A stretch of DNA of 64,000 bases from Hoyosella sp. YIM 151337 (GTDB lineage: Bacteria > Actinomycetota > Actinomycetes > Mycobacteriales > Mycobacteriaceae), in the NCBI RefSeq assembly GCF_026041215.1, contig NZ_JAPEIQ010000023.1, positions 1 to 64,000 on the forward strand, written 5' to 3'. The translations under genes were made by a program, and so were the position numbers. The notes beneath the pieces were generated by a model that saw nothing but the letters and a program-made list of their open reading frames with translations, ran no database searches and was not told the DNA's origin. This document shows, one piece after another, positions 36,066-44,781 of this stretch; the stretch's first letter is position 1, and every line of letters begins with the position of its first letter.

Positions 36066-36140
36066 CCGAATCCATCTGCGCAGGTCACACAAAACGGCCC
36101 AAAATCAGGGGTTCTGTGTGACCTGCGCAGATGGATTCGG
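36066..36140. repeat. Long perfect inverted repeat between mfs and DUF4112 genes
   Basis: Two perfect 26-base arms (36066-36091 and 36115-36140), reading ccgaatccatctgcgcaggt on from the left arm, face each other across a 23-base spacer. The arms are too long for a simple terminator. They begin 12 bases after the MFS stop and end 32 bases before the DUF4112 start. The element may be a miniature mobile element, a recombination or protein site, or a strong attenuating hairpin. Other copies in the genome cannot be checked. Confidence 0.75.
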
Positions 36141-36171
36141 GCGTGCGGTAGCTCGCGCGGCATACTGAGGC

Positions 36172-36657
36172 GTGACCATTCAGCAGCAGCCTGCCGATCT
36201 CGTCGAACACCGGCGCAGGCAGATCCGACGGTTCGCGAACCTGATGGACTCGCGGTTCCGGATTCCCGGCACGAAACAAACGTTCGGTGTCGACCCGATA
36301 CTCGGCTTGGTACCTGGCGGCGGAGACGCGGTCGCCATGGTGATCAGCGCGGGCATCGTTATCCAGGCGGTGCGCTTCGGAGCGCGCGGCTCGACACTCG
36401 CGCTGATGCTGTTCAACGTCGCGGTCGACGCCATTTTTGGTGCGGTCCCCATACTGGGGTCGGTTTTCGACGTGTGGTTCAAGGCGAACAATCGGAATAT
36501 CGCGCTTCTTGACCGGCATGTGACAGACCCACAATTGACGCGAGCTCAGATCCGGCGGAGAGTGTTCTGGCTGATCGTGCTCGTCATCGCGTTCACGGTG
36601 GCGCTACTCGCCCTTCTGACGGTGGGCATCGTCGCGCTGATCGCGTGGCTCATCTGA
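36172..36657 (+). CDS. DUF4112 membrane protein
   Basis: A 161-residue protein of the DUF4112 family: RRFANLMDSRFRIPGTKQTFGVDPILGLVPGGGDAV is the family core. It is followed by a hydrophobic hairpin and a C-terminal span (VFWLIVLVIAFTVALLALLTVGIVALIAWLI). The function is unknown. It starts with GTG at 36172. The last 54 bases overlap the 3' end of the ClC gene on the opposite strand, a convergent overlap that both genes tolerate. Confidence 0.85.
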   Translation: MTIQQQPADLVEHRRRQIRRFANLMDSRFRIPGTKQTFGVDPILGLVPGGGDAVAMVISAGIVIQAVRFGARGSTLALMLFNVAVDAIFGAVPILGSVFDVWFKANNRNIALLDRHVTDPQLTRAQIRRRVFWLIVLVIAFTVALLALLTVGIVALIAWLI

Positions 36658-38052
36658 GCTGGCGCGCATCCGCTGTGCCGCCTCGCGGTTTTCGGCCTGT
36701 GAGCGGTAGATGGTGTCGCCACTGCTGCGGACGATGAAGTACGCGACCGCGACAGCAGCCATCGCCGGGGCAAGAATCGTGATTCCACCCGTCATTTCTG
36801 CGACCATGAGCATGACGGCGAGCGGTACTCGGCCAATCGAGCCGAAGCAGGCCATCATGCCGACGATCACGAACGGTGCGGGGCTGTCCGGCACTCCGGG
36901 TGCGATTGGTTCGAGCAGCCGCCACAACGCGGCCCCGGTAAACGCACCAATCACGAGACCCGGCCCGAATACTCCACCGGAACCGCCGGTACCGACGGTC
37001 AGCGACGTCGCGACGATCTTCGCTACCGGAAGCACCAGCACAATCCACAGTGGGAGGGCGAGGAGAGCCTCCCGGGACAGACCCTGCTGCACCCAGCCGT
37101 ACCCGCTGCCGAGGACTTGCGGGATCGCAATGGCCATAAGGCCGACCAGCACACCCCCGACGGCTGGTCTGAGTGCTCGTGCGCCAGGCAGCCGCTTCGT
37201 CACTGCCACCGTGAAGTAGAAGCTGCGAGCGTAGAGGATGCCGAGAAGCCCCGCGAACACACCTATCAGCGCGTACCAGATGAGGTGCAGTGGATCATCC
37301 AATCGATACTCGGCACCCACATACCCGAATAAGGGTTCAAACCCGAAAAAGGTCCCGTATACGGCGTAGCTCACAATCGAAGCGAACAGGCCCGGCACGA
37401 TCGCGTCGAATTCGAAATCATTCTTGTAGACGATCGCTCCGCAGAGAACCGCCCCGCCCAGTGGGGCACCGAAGATCGCACCGATGCCAGACCCAATACC
37501 GATGGCGACTGCAATCCGCCCGTCGGCGGGCGAAAGATCGAGCCGACGGGCCAGCAGCGAGCCAAAACCTGCGGAGATCTGGGCGGTTGGGCCCTCGCGG
37601 CCTGCGGATCCGCCAGACCCAATGGTGATCGCGGAGGCGATCAGCTTTATCACCACGACACGGCCGCGAATCATGCGCGGATCCTTGTTCACCGCTTCGA
37701 TGGCGGCGTCGGTGCCGTGGCCTTCAGCTTCGGGAGCCCAGCGGTACACGATAAACCCGGCGACAAGCCCGCCGAGTCCGACGATAAGCGGCAAAGCCCA
37801 GGGACGAGTCACACCGGTCCCCGCACCACCGCCTTCCCCCGCAGCACTCGGAGGCGAATAGCCGCCGATCGTCTCGAGCAGCAAATGAGACGCCCCCATC
37901 AGCATCGTCAGAAAAAGCGCAGCACCGAGGCCAGCGATCATACCGATCGCAGTGCCCAGCACAATCCACTTCTTGAGGTAGGACGTGGACCGAACCCAGT
38001 TGACGAACCAGCCCGCTGAAGACCGCACGCCGCCACCTCCCGGTGTGTGCAC
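36604..38052 (-). CDS. ClC-family chloride channel or H+/Cl- antiporter
   Basis: A 482-residue membrane protein with the ClC anion-selectivity motifs: GSGGSAGREGP (carrying the gating glutamate of GREGP), GAPLGGAVL, and a second filter GSGGVFGPGL. Residues at the C-terminus form a short polar tail. The GREGP glutamate suggests a proton-coupled antiporter. The gene runs divergently from the NDH-like gene, and its 3' end overlaps DUF4112. Confidence 0.92.
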   Translation of the reverse strand: MHTPGGGGVRSSAGWFVNWVRSTSYLKKWIVLGTAIGMIAGLGAALFLTMLMGASHLLLETIGGYSPPSAAGEGGGAGTGVTRPWALPLIVGLGGLVAGFIVYRWAPEAEGHGTDAAIEAVNKDPRMIRGRVVVIKLIASAITIGSGGSAGREGPTAQISAGFGSLLARRLDLSPADGRIAVAIGIGSGIGAIFGAPLGGAVLCGAIVYKNDFEFDAIVPGLFASIVSYAVYGTFFGFEPLFGYVGAEYRLDDPLHLIWYALIGVFAGLLGILYARSFYFTVAVTKRLPGARALRPAVGGVLVGLMAIAIPQVLGSGYGWVQQGLSREALLALPLWIVLVLPVAKIVATSLTVGTGGSGGVFGPGLVIGAFTGAALWRLLEPIAPGVPDSPAPFVIVGMMACFGSIGRVPLAVMLMVAEMTGGITILAPAMAAVAVAYFIVRSSGDTIYRSQAENREAAQRMRASSDEPRDQRDDAHRQKGE

Positions 38053-38143
38053 TAAGAAGACGGTACGCCCACCAGGGATGGCGGGGTGTCACATTTCCGG
38101 CTATCGAGGTGTCTTCATGACGAGAACCCAAAAAGGAGGCGTC

Positions 38144-39316
38144 ATGACAACGACACGGCAGATCAACATCGTCATACTCGGAGCCGGCTACGCCGGCGTC
38201 TTCGCGGCGAACCGCATTTCGAAGAAGGCTCCGAAGAACGTGCGGGTCACCGTCATCAATCCGCGAGACCAGTTCGTCGAACGCGTGCGACTGCACCAAC
38301 TTGCGGCGGGAACGCACCAAGCCAGTGTGCCTCTCAAGACCGTCCTGCACAGGCGCGCAGAGGTTATGGTCGCTGAGGCTCGCTCAATCGAGGGCCATAC
38401 CGTGGTGTGCAGCGACGGCAGAGAGGTGCCATTCGACTACCTGATGTTCGCTGTCGGATCGCGTGCTGCCCGAAACATTCCTGGCAGCGAGCACGCCTTT
38501 GCGGTCAGCGAGTTCGACAGCGCGTCCAGCCTGCAGCGGAAATTGGCGAGTCTGCAGCCGGCCGAGCGCGTCAACGTCATCGGCGGCGGCCTCACTGCGA
38601 TCGAGACTGTTACCGAAATCGCCGAGGCCCATAAGGCGCTGAACGTGCATCTCTACTCAGACGAACCGGTTGCGTCGCCGTACCCGGCGGCAAGCCGTGA
38701 GTACATCAACCACACGATGCGCCGCCTCGGCGTCACAATCCACGAGGGGCATCGTGTCCGGCGTATCCATCCGGGCAGCCTGGAGGCTGGTGACGGCGAC
38801 GAAAGGGTGCCCAGCGCGGTGACCGTCCTCGCCGCCGGATTCCGTGCGCCTGAACTCGCACAGCGCAGCGGCTTCACAGTCGATCACCTCGGCCGGATAC
38901 GTACTGACGAATACCTTCGGTCCCTCGACGACCCCGCGGTTTTCGCGATCGGGGATGCGGGGATCCCGCCAGCGGAGGTGTCTGAACACTTGCGCATGGC
39001 ATGTGCGACTGCGAACCCAATGGGTGCCCACAGTGCGAACAATGTTCTCGCTGTCATCAATGGTGCAGAGCCGAAACCATTTTCGCTCGGATACGTGGGG
39101 CACTGCGTCAGCATTGGCAGCAAGGCCGGAATTCTGCAGTTCGTCAACCGCGACGACACGGCCAAGGACTTCGCACTCAAAGGCCGCACCGCGGCAACTC
39201 TGAAGAAGTCGATAAACAATGGTCTGACGTCGGGCCTCAGACTGGCGCCAGCCGTCTGGCGGCATGGGCCGAAGAATGCGCACGAAGCTGCAGGGGATAC
39301 GGTCGCGATGCGATGA
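38144..39316 (+). CDS. FAD/NAD-dependent oxidoreductase (type II NADH dehydrogenase-like)
   Basis: About 390 residues. The first Rossmann motif is ILGAGYAGVFAANRI (FAD) and the second is VNVIGGGLTAIETVTEIA (NAD). FAIGDAG near the C-terminus completes the FAD site. It resembles the NDH-2 family, which passes NADH electrons to quinones, but lacks a clear membrane anchor. It could be one of the many shorter family members. ATG 38144 is preferred, with AAAGGAGG just upstream; an in-frame ATG at 38117 is possible. Confidence 0.87.
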   Translation: MTTTRQINIVILGAGYAGVFAANRISKKAPKNVRVTVINPRDQFVERVRLHQLAAGTHQASVPLKTVLHRRAEVMVAEARSIEGHTVVCSDGREVPFDYLMFAVGSRAARNIPGSEHAFAVSEFDSASSLQRKLASLQPAERVNVIGGGLTAIETVTEIAEAHKALNVHLYSDEPVASPYPAASREYINHTMRRLGVTIHEGHRVRRIHPGSLEAGDGDERVPSAVTVLAAGFRAPELAQRSGFTVDHLGRIRTDEYLRSLDDPAVFAIGDAGIPPAEVSEHLRMACATANPMGAHSANNVLAVINGAEPKPFSLGYVGHCVSIGSKAGILQFVNRDDTAKDFALKGRTAATLKKSINNGLTSGLRLAPAVWRHGPKNAHEAAGDTVAMR

Positions 39317-39323
39317 CCAGCGG

Positions 39324-40892
39324 TCACTCGTGACCTGCTCCGAATGCCTCACCCAGATCGACGAGTGGCGGTGGCTGCATGCTCGCGTCTGGCAGCCGCC
39401 GTAATCCGCGTGCCACGAGCCAGACCTGACCGTCAGCGGTGGCAGTGAGCCGCGGACACGGATGATGGACAGGCACAGTGATTTCCGGGAGCAGCGTATG
39501 CGGATTCAGCCGTGTAAGCAGCCAATACTGGGGGCTTCTCGGGTAGTCAGGATCGGGGCGCAGCGGCCACCAGCCGCCGCGCCCCCTCCCATCGGGTGGG
39601 TGGCACACGATCCAGATACTGCCGGCGGATTGCTGGCCTGAAAGTAACCGTCCGCCGAGCATCTGCTCCGCACTGACGGTGAGGTCGGGTGTGATGGCGA
39701 AGACGTTGGGGGAGTCGATCACTCGGGGTGGATCGGTCGTGATGAAGGGAAAGTGGCTCACGAAACGGTTCTCGAGTGGCGGGCCGGGGAGCATGCCGTC
39801 CGTCACGCTGATCCGCACGATGCGGCCGGTTCCGCGGAAACCGCGCGTTCCCGAATGCTCGCGAAAAAGGAGCAAGAATTCACCGTGACGGGTTGCGGCC
39901 ATCGACTCCAGCCGCCCGGGCGGGCACTCCGCAGTGAGCAGCACCGACGAATCAGGTCCGGCCAGCATGATCGTTCCCGCATCGTTCTGCGACGTCACAA
40001 CACAAAGAATGTCACCTGCGACTTCCCCTGCGACGACGTACTCAGACGACACCTGCGAGGCCGGGCTGTTTTGCTGACACCTGAAGAGGCCATCTGGACC
40101 ACCAGTCCAGCATCCATCGGAAACAGCCCACACATATCGGGAGGGCTCGGTGAGGATTTGCCCGGGGAAGGTGCGGTTGCGCAGCCGCCCCGGACCCGCG
40201 CGGTGCACGAGGAGCGGGAGCTTCGCATCGACTATCCAGAGGCTGTCCCCGCAGGCGGACACGTCGCCGGGCACGATCGCGGGCCGTGCCGACCGGTGCG
40301 GAACATTGTTGAGGTCGACGTCAACGAGAACGCCGTCCTCCCTGACGAGCTCAGTACCGACGGCGGCATCTGCTGCGGCGCTGCGAAAGTCGGCGTTGAA
40401 CCACCGCGGGGAGCTTTTAATGTCAGCGTAGCTTTCAGTGCCGCTTACGGGCTCCCACCTGGCGTCTGAGATCAGCCGGTACGTCATGGCAGCCGAACGT
40501 ACCCGGGTGACTCTGCCATGGACTTCACCGACGGATTCGTACTTAAGCACGCCATGGAAGCGGCCATTGAGGACGACGTTTCCGACCACTGGGCGCGGCG
40601 AATGCCATACCGCAGTCCACCTGGGCCCCCGCAGCAAGATAGTCCATTTCGACCGGTCATCACCGCCGGATTGTGTGCCCTGCAGCGTTGGCCGGCCCGA
40701 GTGAAGTGGTTCGGCTACCGCGCGTACACGCACGCAAGCAGCGTCAGCACCGTCTGGATCTTCGGTGAAAATCAGCGGAAACGTCGCCAGTTCACCCCGC
40801 TGCGGGGGAGTGATCTGGCCGTCTTCGATGGCCAGCTCCGTGACGAGCACCGGCAGAACGCCGGGTGCCGCTTCGTCGCGCTCGGTTGCCAC
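39324..40892 (-). CDS. Large hypothetical protein, probable beta-propeller-like repeats
   Basis: About 522 residues with no recognised domain. The sequence is rich in Gly, Trp and short beta-like repeats (for example ACGDSLWIVDAKLPLLV, VWAVSDGCWTGGPDGLFRC and QVWLVARGLRRLP), consistent with a propeller-type protein. No signal peptide or span is visible. GTG 40892 is chosen because the frame continues to 40997 into the control region of the divergent HEAT gene. The exact start is uncertain. Confidence 0.55.
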   Translation of the reverse strand: MATERDEAAPGVLPVLVTELAIEDGQITPPQRGELATFPLIFTEDPDGADAACVRVRAVAEPLHSGRPTLQGTQSGGDDRSKWTILLRGPRWTAVWHSPRPVVGNVVLNGRFHGVLKYESVGEVHGRVTRVRSAAMTYRLISDARWEPVSGTESYADIKSSPRWFNADFRSAAADAAVGTELVREDGVLVDVDLNNVPHRSARPAIVPGDVSACGDSLWIVDAKLPLLVHRAGPGRLRNRTFPGQILTEPSRYVWAVSDGCWTGGPDGLFRCQQNSPASQVSSEYVVAGEVAGDILCVVTSQNDAGTIMLAGPDSSVLLTAECPPGRLESMAATRHGEFLLLFREHSGTRGFRGTGRIVRISVTDGMLPGPPLENRFVSHFPFITTDPPRVIDSPNVFAITPDLTVSAEQMLGGRLLSGQQSAGSIWIVCHPPDGRGRGGWWPLRPDPDYPRSPQYWLLTRLNPHTLLPEITVPVHHPCPRLTATADGQVWLVARGLRRLPDASMQPPPLVDLGEAFGAGHE

Positions 40893-40923
40893 CTTCCGAG
40901 GATTGCACACCCGTCGCTGCTTG

Positions 40924-40944
40924 ACCTTGACACACTGACAAGGT
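40924..40944. promoter_or_regulatory. Inverted repeat, candidate MerR-type operator
   Basis: The arms accttg and caaggt flank a 9-base spacer (acacactga). The element is 29 bases before the HEAT gene, the first gene of a pair whose second member is a MerR-type protein. Overlapping TTGACC/TTGACA boxes could serve as the -35. MerR-family regulators typically bind such dyads inside promoters, so self-regulation by the MerR-HEAT protein is the natural guess. Confidence 0.4.
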
Positions 40945-40972
40945 TTTGACTGGCACAGAGGAGGTGGCCGCC

Positions 40973-41647
40973 ATGAACACGACTCGCCACAGCACAACGG
41001 AGACGCGCATCAGCGCTGCGCTGGCACATTCACAGCCATCGACACGCCTGCAGGCGGCACTCGCCGCTGGTTCGAATCCTGAACCAGAGTTTGTCGAACA
41101 GCTTGTCGAGCGGTGCGCGATCGAACCGGACTTCTTCGTCCGAGACATGCTGACCTGGGCGCTGACACGGCAGCCCCGCGAGATCACCGTGCCAAGGCTC
41201 ATCGCGGAGCTCAGATCCGAGCTCGCTCAGGCTCGGAGCCAGGCTCTGCATAGCCTCTCGAAAATTGGTGACCAAGGCTCGTTCGCAGCGATATCCTCGG
41301 ACCTGATGCACGATTCCGACGATGAGGTTGCTCGCAGCGCGTGGCGTGCCGCCGTCGCTCTGGTGCCGCGGGGACGGGAAGCCGCGCTGGCGGCTGAACT
41401 TGCCACGGAACTGGGCCGCGGCGATCGGGACACGCAGCTTAGTCTTAGTCGTGCGCTTATTGCGCTGGGGGAGACGGTGCCCTCGATCCTGAATGCCGCG
41501 GCAGCGCACCATAACCCCCGAGTACGCGCACACGCGATCGCCACCGAGCGGCTGTTGCGCGATCCCGATGGCGAGTTCGCCGTCGCGATCAAACACGCCA
41601 CGCGCATCGCTATTGGCCCGCCGCCAGTCGGGGATGCAGGATGCTGA
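40973..41647 (+). CDS. HEAT-repeat protein
   Basis: About 224 residues of alpha-solenoid: repeats read ARSQALHSLSKIGDQGSFAAI, EVARSAWRAAVALVP and NPRVRAHAIATERLLRDPDG. An N-terminal part (PEFVEQLVERCAIEPDFFVRDMLTWALTRQPREIT) precedes them. ATG 40973 has GAGGAGG upstream. It overlaps the start of the MerR-HEAT gene by 7 bases, so they are translationally coupled. HEAT proteins are scaffolds for protein-protein contacts, so a physical link between the two products is likely (inference). Confidence 0.78.
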   Translation: MNTTRHSTTETRISAALAHSQPSTRLQAALAAGSNPEPEFVEQLVERCAIEPDFFVRDMLTWALTRQPREITVPRLIAELRSELAQARSQALHSLSKIGDQGSFAAISSDLMHDSDDEVARSAWRAAVALVPRGREAALAAELATELGRGDRDTQLSLSRALIALGETVPSILNAAAAHHNPRVRAHAIATERLLRDPDGEFAVAIKHATRIAIGPPPVGDAGC

Positions 41648-42630
41648 TCGGGGAAGTGTCGCGGCGCTCCGGGGTGAGCGCCCGGATGCTGCGACACTAC
41701 GACAAACTTGGGCTTGTGCAGCCAACTGGCCGCACCTCGGGTGGCTATCGAGAGTACTCTCCCGATGATATCCAGCGGATATTCCACGTTGAAAGCCTTC
41801 GGTCGCTGGGCTTGTCGCTCCCGCAAATCCGCCGCGCGCTAGACGATCCCGATTTCACTCCGGCAGCTCTCGTCGGCACACTCATCCACCAGACTCAGGA
41901 GCGCATCGAGCGCGACAACGAATTGCTCGTACAACTGCAGAGAGTCAATTCGTCCGCACCCACCGACTGGCGCGATGTACTGCGCATCGTCCGGATGCTG
42001 CATGCACTCGATTCAGAACACGCCGCACTGCGGCTGCGAGCTGCGCTGTCGGACGACGCGACACTTCCAGCCGACGTGTTGGCGGACGCGATGCTCGCTG
42101 AAAATGATCCCAATGTGGCCAGTGCACTGCAATGGGCCCTGGCCCGAGCCGGGAGCGACACTGTGGCATTCGTCGCGCGGGGATTAGCGGCGCCCGACGC
42201 TGAGGTACGGCTGCGTGCGATAGCGTCAATTGCTGCGGTGGACGGACCCGAAACGACAGCTCTGCTGACCGGCGCACTCAAAGATCCGGATACGTCCGTG
42301 CGCGGGCGCGCGGCTTTGGCCCTCGCCGCCCGCGGCGAGCGGGCAGCTGCTTCGACGCTGATCGACATGGTCGCCGACGGGGTTCGCGATGTCGAGGCCG
42401 CTGAAGCCCTGGGGCGGCTCGCGCACATTCCTGAAACGTCCGCGCGGGTCGTAGCGGAACTTGTTGAACGGCTCGGCTCGGACTCCGACCCTCGGATCCG
42501 GCTGAGGCTGGCGCAGGCGTTAGCGGAGATTCCGGGGGTTGCAGCAGTGCAGGCTCTTTCAGTACTGACGCACGATGCGGATCCGCCCGTCGCGCGCACT
42601 GCACAAGCGATACTGCGTAACCTGGGATAG
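41641..42630 (+). CDS. MerR-type regulator fused to HEAT repeats
   Basis: A 329-residue fusion. The first 75 residues are a MerR winged-helix DNA-binding domain (MLIGEVSRRSGVSARMLRHYDKLGL, then GYREYSPDDIQRI) with a coiled helix after it (LIHQTQERIERDNELLVQLQRV). About 200 residues of HEAT repeats follow (ALQWALARAGSDTVAFVARGL, EVRLRAIASIAAVDGPETTALL, SVRGRAALALAARGERAAASTL and others). There is no metal or drug-binding C-terminal domain. The activity may therefore be set by a protein partner, perhaps the HEAT protein whose gene overlaps it. Confidence 0.85.
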   Translation: MLIGEVSRRSGVSARMLRHYDKLGLVQPTGRTSGGYREYSPDDIQRIFHVESLRSLGLSLPQIRRALDDPDFTPAALVGTLIHQTQERIERDNELLVQLQRVNSSAPTDWRDVLRIVRMLHALDSEHAALRLRAALSDDATLPADVLADAMLAENDPNVASALQWALARAGSDTVAFVARGLAAPDAEVRLRAIASIAAVDGPETTALLTGALKDPDTSVRGRAALALAARGERAAASTLIDMVADGVRDVEAAEALGRLAHIPETSARVVAELVERLGSDSDPRIRLRLAQALAEIPGVAAVQALSVLTHDADPPVARTAQAILRNLG

Positions 42631-42698
42631 TTAGTGCGACCATCGCGCGGGAGTCACGAATATGCTCAAATGATCCAGATATCTAGAGGGGTCGCGTG

Positions 42699-43295
42699 AT
42701 GGTTGACGTGCCAGAGGTTCGCTCGTTACTTGCCCGGGCGTTTTTCCACGATCCCATGTTCGCCTGGATGTTTCCTCAGGAAGCGATTCGGCTCGATTCG
42801 AGCGCTCTATTCTTCGGTTTGCTCACGGAGTTTTATTCGGAGTTTGGGAGCGTCGAAACGGTAGCGTCAGCGGAGGATCCGGACTCCCTCGCTGGTGTGG
42901 CGCTGACGCGCGTGTCCGCACGTGATGAGCCGTATCCGCGCGCGCAGACACTTCCATCACTACGGGGATATTTGGCTACGGTCCTCGGCAGCGACCGAGC
43001 TGACGCCGTCTTCGGAGGTTTGGCAAGTGTTGACGAGCTTGCCCCAGCGGGTGAACGTTACGTGTACCTCAATACCCTTGGTGTTGAGCCACAGTCTCAC
43101 GGGCACGGCTACGGTTCCTCGCTCCTCACACGCATCGGTGAGACGGCGAACGCTTCGCAACTGCCAGTGCACCTCGAGACGACGAACCCAGATAACGTCG
43201 GGTGGTACGAGAAATACGGCTTCGCAGTCCGGGGGACCATGCAACTTGGCGACGGACCTAACCTGTGGGCGATGACGCGTCAGCCCGTACGGTGA
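42699..43295 (+). CDS. GNAT-family N-acetyltransferase
   Basis: About 198 residues. The acetyl-CoA motif is in RYVYLNTLGVEPQSHGHGYGSSLLTRI, and the C-terminal strand NVGWYEKYGFAVRGTMQLGDGPNLWAM is typical of the fold. GTG 42696 also opens the frame. It overlaps the Imm5-like gene by one base (ATG inside TGATG), so the two are co-translated. The acceptor is unknown. Confidence 0.85.
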   Translation: MVDVPEVRSLLARAFFHDPMFAWMFPQEAIRLDSSALFFGLLTEFYSEFGSVETVASAEDPDSLAGVALTRVSARDEPYPRAQTLPSLRGYLATVLGSDRADAVFGGLASVDELAPAGERYVYLNTLGVEPQSHGHGYGSSLLTRIGETANASQLPVHLETTNPDNVGWYEKYGFAVRGTMQLGDGPNLWAMTRQPVR

Positions 43296-43828
43296 TGACA
43301 ATTGAACTCAGCATGGCCGAGTTGCGGGAAGTCACCGCGTACGCGCTGACCTGCGCGGAGCCCGCACTCGCGATTTTTGACCGCGATGTTCCGGGCGACC
43401 GGCGACCGTCTGCCGTGCTCGCTGAGGCACGCATGTCTGCCTCCGGAGGTAAGCGAACACAGCGCCTCCGGGCGGCTGCGCTCGGCGCACACCGGGCGGC
43501 GCGGGCCGCGAACGAGATGGGCCTCGACGTGGCCGGCGAAGCGGCTCGCGCCGCTGGTCACGCGGGCGGTGCGGCGTTTCTCCACCCGCTTGCGCGACCT
43601 ACTCAAGTCATCCACATCCTCGGCTCGGCAGCGTACGCAGCTCACGCTTGTGAACTGGATTCGGGTGGCGACTGGATGGTGGGCGCTGCCTTCGTTCGAG
43701 AGGCAACATCGTGGGCGAGCCCCACAGTCGCGAGAGTGCTCTCCCGGTATCCGCAAGCTCCTCCCGGCGGTCGGCGCGCTGGGGAACTCGTGCGGCAGTT
43801 AGATACCGCGTTGCGCATGCTGGCCTGA
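43295..43828 (+). CDS. Imm5-like (putative immunity) protein
   Basis: A 177-residue protein of the Imm5-like family: ELSMAELREVTAYALTCAEPALAIFDRDVPGDRRP, SASGGKRTQRLRAAALGAHRAARAAN, and HPLARPTQVIHILGSAAYAAHACELD. The family is named for putative immunity proteins of contact-dependent toxin systems, but many members stand alone. Here the only partner is an acetyltransferase gene, which overlaps its start. No toxin is visible. Whether the pair acts as toxin/antidote is speculative. Confidence 0.75.
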   Translation: MTIELSMAELREVTAYALTCAEPALAIFDRDVPGDRRPSAVLAEARMSASGGKRTQRLRAAALGAHRAARAANEMGLDVAGEAARAAGHAGGAAFLHPLARPTQVIHILGSAAYAAHACELDSGGDWMVGAAFVREATSWASPTVARVLSRYPQAPPGGRRAGELVRQLDTALRMLA

Positions 43829-43920
43829 GCGCACTAATCGTTGAGAACGCCCATCTCCATGGCGTGCGGTCAAGTAACGTCGATTTCGCCAGCAGACACC
43901 GAAATCACCCTGGGGGACAT

Positions 43921-44406
43921 ATGAGTTTGGCCCGCGTCTCTGTCATTGCCGGCGTGGTCGCGATGGCGTCGTTGACCGCAAGCACCGCCATCGCCACCGC
44001 GGAACCACCTGCTGCCTCCGGGACTGACGTCACCACACTTCAGATACCGGCCCACGGATTCGTTGTTTCCGGGCTCGTTGTACCCGGCGTCAGCGCTGTT
44101 CGCGTGACTGCGACAAGCAATGAACCTGGAGTCGTCACCTTCGCCGCACCAACCAGGCCGGAAGTCTGTGCGACAACGATGGCCGGCAGCCTGGTGCGCA
44201 TCGACTACCTCAACCTCGCCACCGGTGGCGCGGGATCCGTGATGGTGAAGCCGTGCGAGAACTTCCTGGAAGCGACACCAGTGGAGGCCACGGCGAACAT
44301 CGGTACAGGGCCGGTTGTGTTCGCCGTGAGTATCACGGGATCCGCATATAGCCCAACTGCCGGGCAGCCCTCGATACCGGGCATCGGAGCTTTCGCGGCG
44401 CCGTAG
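43921..44406 (+). CDS. Secreted protein of unknown function
   Basis: A 161-residue protein with a clear signal peptide (MSLARVSVIAGVVAMASLTASTAIATAEPP). The mature part is small and Thr/Val-rich, with two cysteines (EVCATT and KPCENF) and no known domain. It resembles small exported beta-sandwich proteins of mycobacteria. ATG 43921 has CTGGGGGA upstream. It stands alone after the Imm5-like gene. Confidence 0.7.
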   Translation: MSLARVSVIAGVVAMASLTASTAIATAEPPAASGTDVTTLQIPAHGFVVSGLVVPGVSAVRVTATSNEPGVVTFAAPTRPEVCATTMAGSLVRIDYLNLATGGAGSVMVKPCENFLEATPVEATANIGTGPVVFAVSITGSAYSPTAGQPSIPGIGAFAAP

Positions 44407-44423
44407 TCATTTAAGGTTGGTGC

Positions 44424-44708
44424 ATGCGGCGACTACCGGCGGTGGTGCTTCTCCTCGTTCTCGGTATTGTCAGCCTGCCGCTCACGGCGTACTTCGCCGA
44501 TGGGGAGCGGTCGGAGAACTGGATCGTCCCGGTTCAGCTAGTGGCGATGGCGATCGTCGGTGCGCTCGTGGGTGCGCTACTGCCCCTCGCGGGGCCCGGC
44601 GCTTCCACTATCCGGCGGATCGGCATTGGCGTGCTAGCCGGTGTCACCATGGCCGTGGTCGGTATTGGGGTCTTCTGGCTGCTCCTCAATGGGATCAGGG
44701 GTGCATAA
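44424..44708 (+). CDS. Small three-span membrane protein
   Basis: A 94-residue protein, almost entirely hydrophobic, with segments [39 protein letters not shown] and IGVLAGVTMAVVGIGVFWLLL. It starts 18 bases after the secreted protein gene. There is no recognised domain. Confidence 0.6.
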   Translation: MRRLPAVVLLLVLGIVSLPLTAYFADGERSENWIVPVQLVAMAIVGALVGALLPLAGPGASTIRRIGIGVLAGVTMAVVGIGVFWLLLNGIRGA

Positions 44709-44781
44709 CGAACCTCGGGTGCGCGGTTACACCGGTTATGAGGCGCTGGCGACGCACCAATCGAGCGGTAGCGTGAGAGGT

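Noticed and set aside
40893-40997. Longer N-terminus of the propeller-like protein
   Set aside because: It would run into the divergent HEAT gene's promoter and start codon; the cysteine-rich segment looks non-coding.
44641-44781. Upstream extension of the TetR gene
   Set aside because: It overlaps the small membrane-protein gene in another frame, and the helix-turn-helix fits the ATG at 44782.
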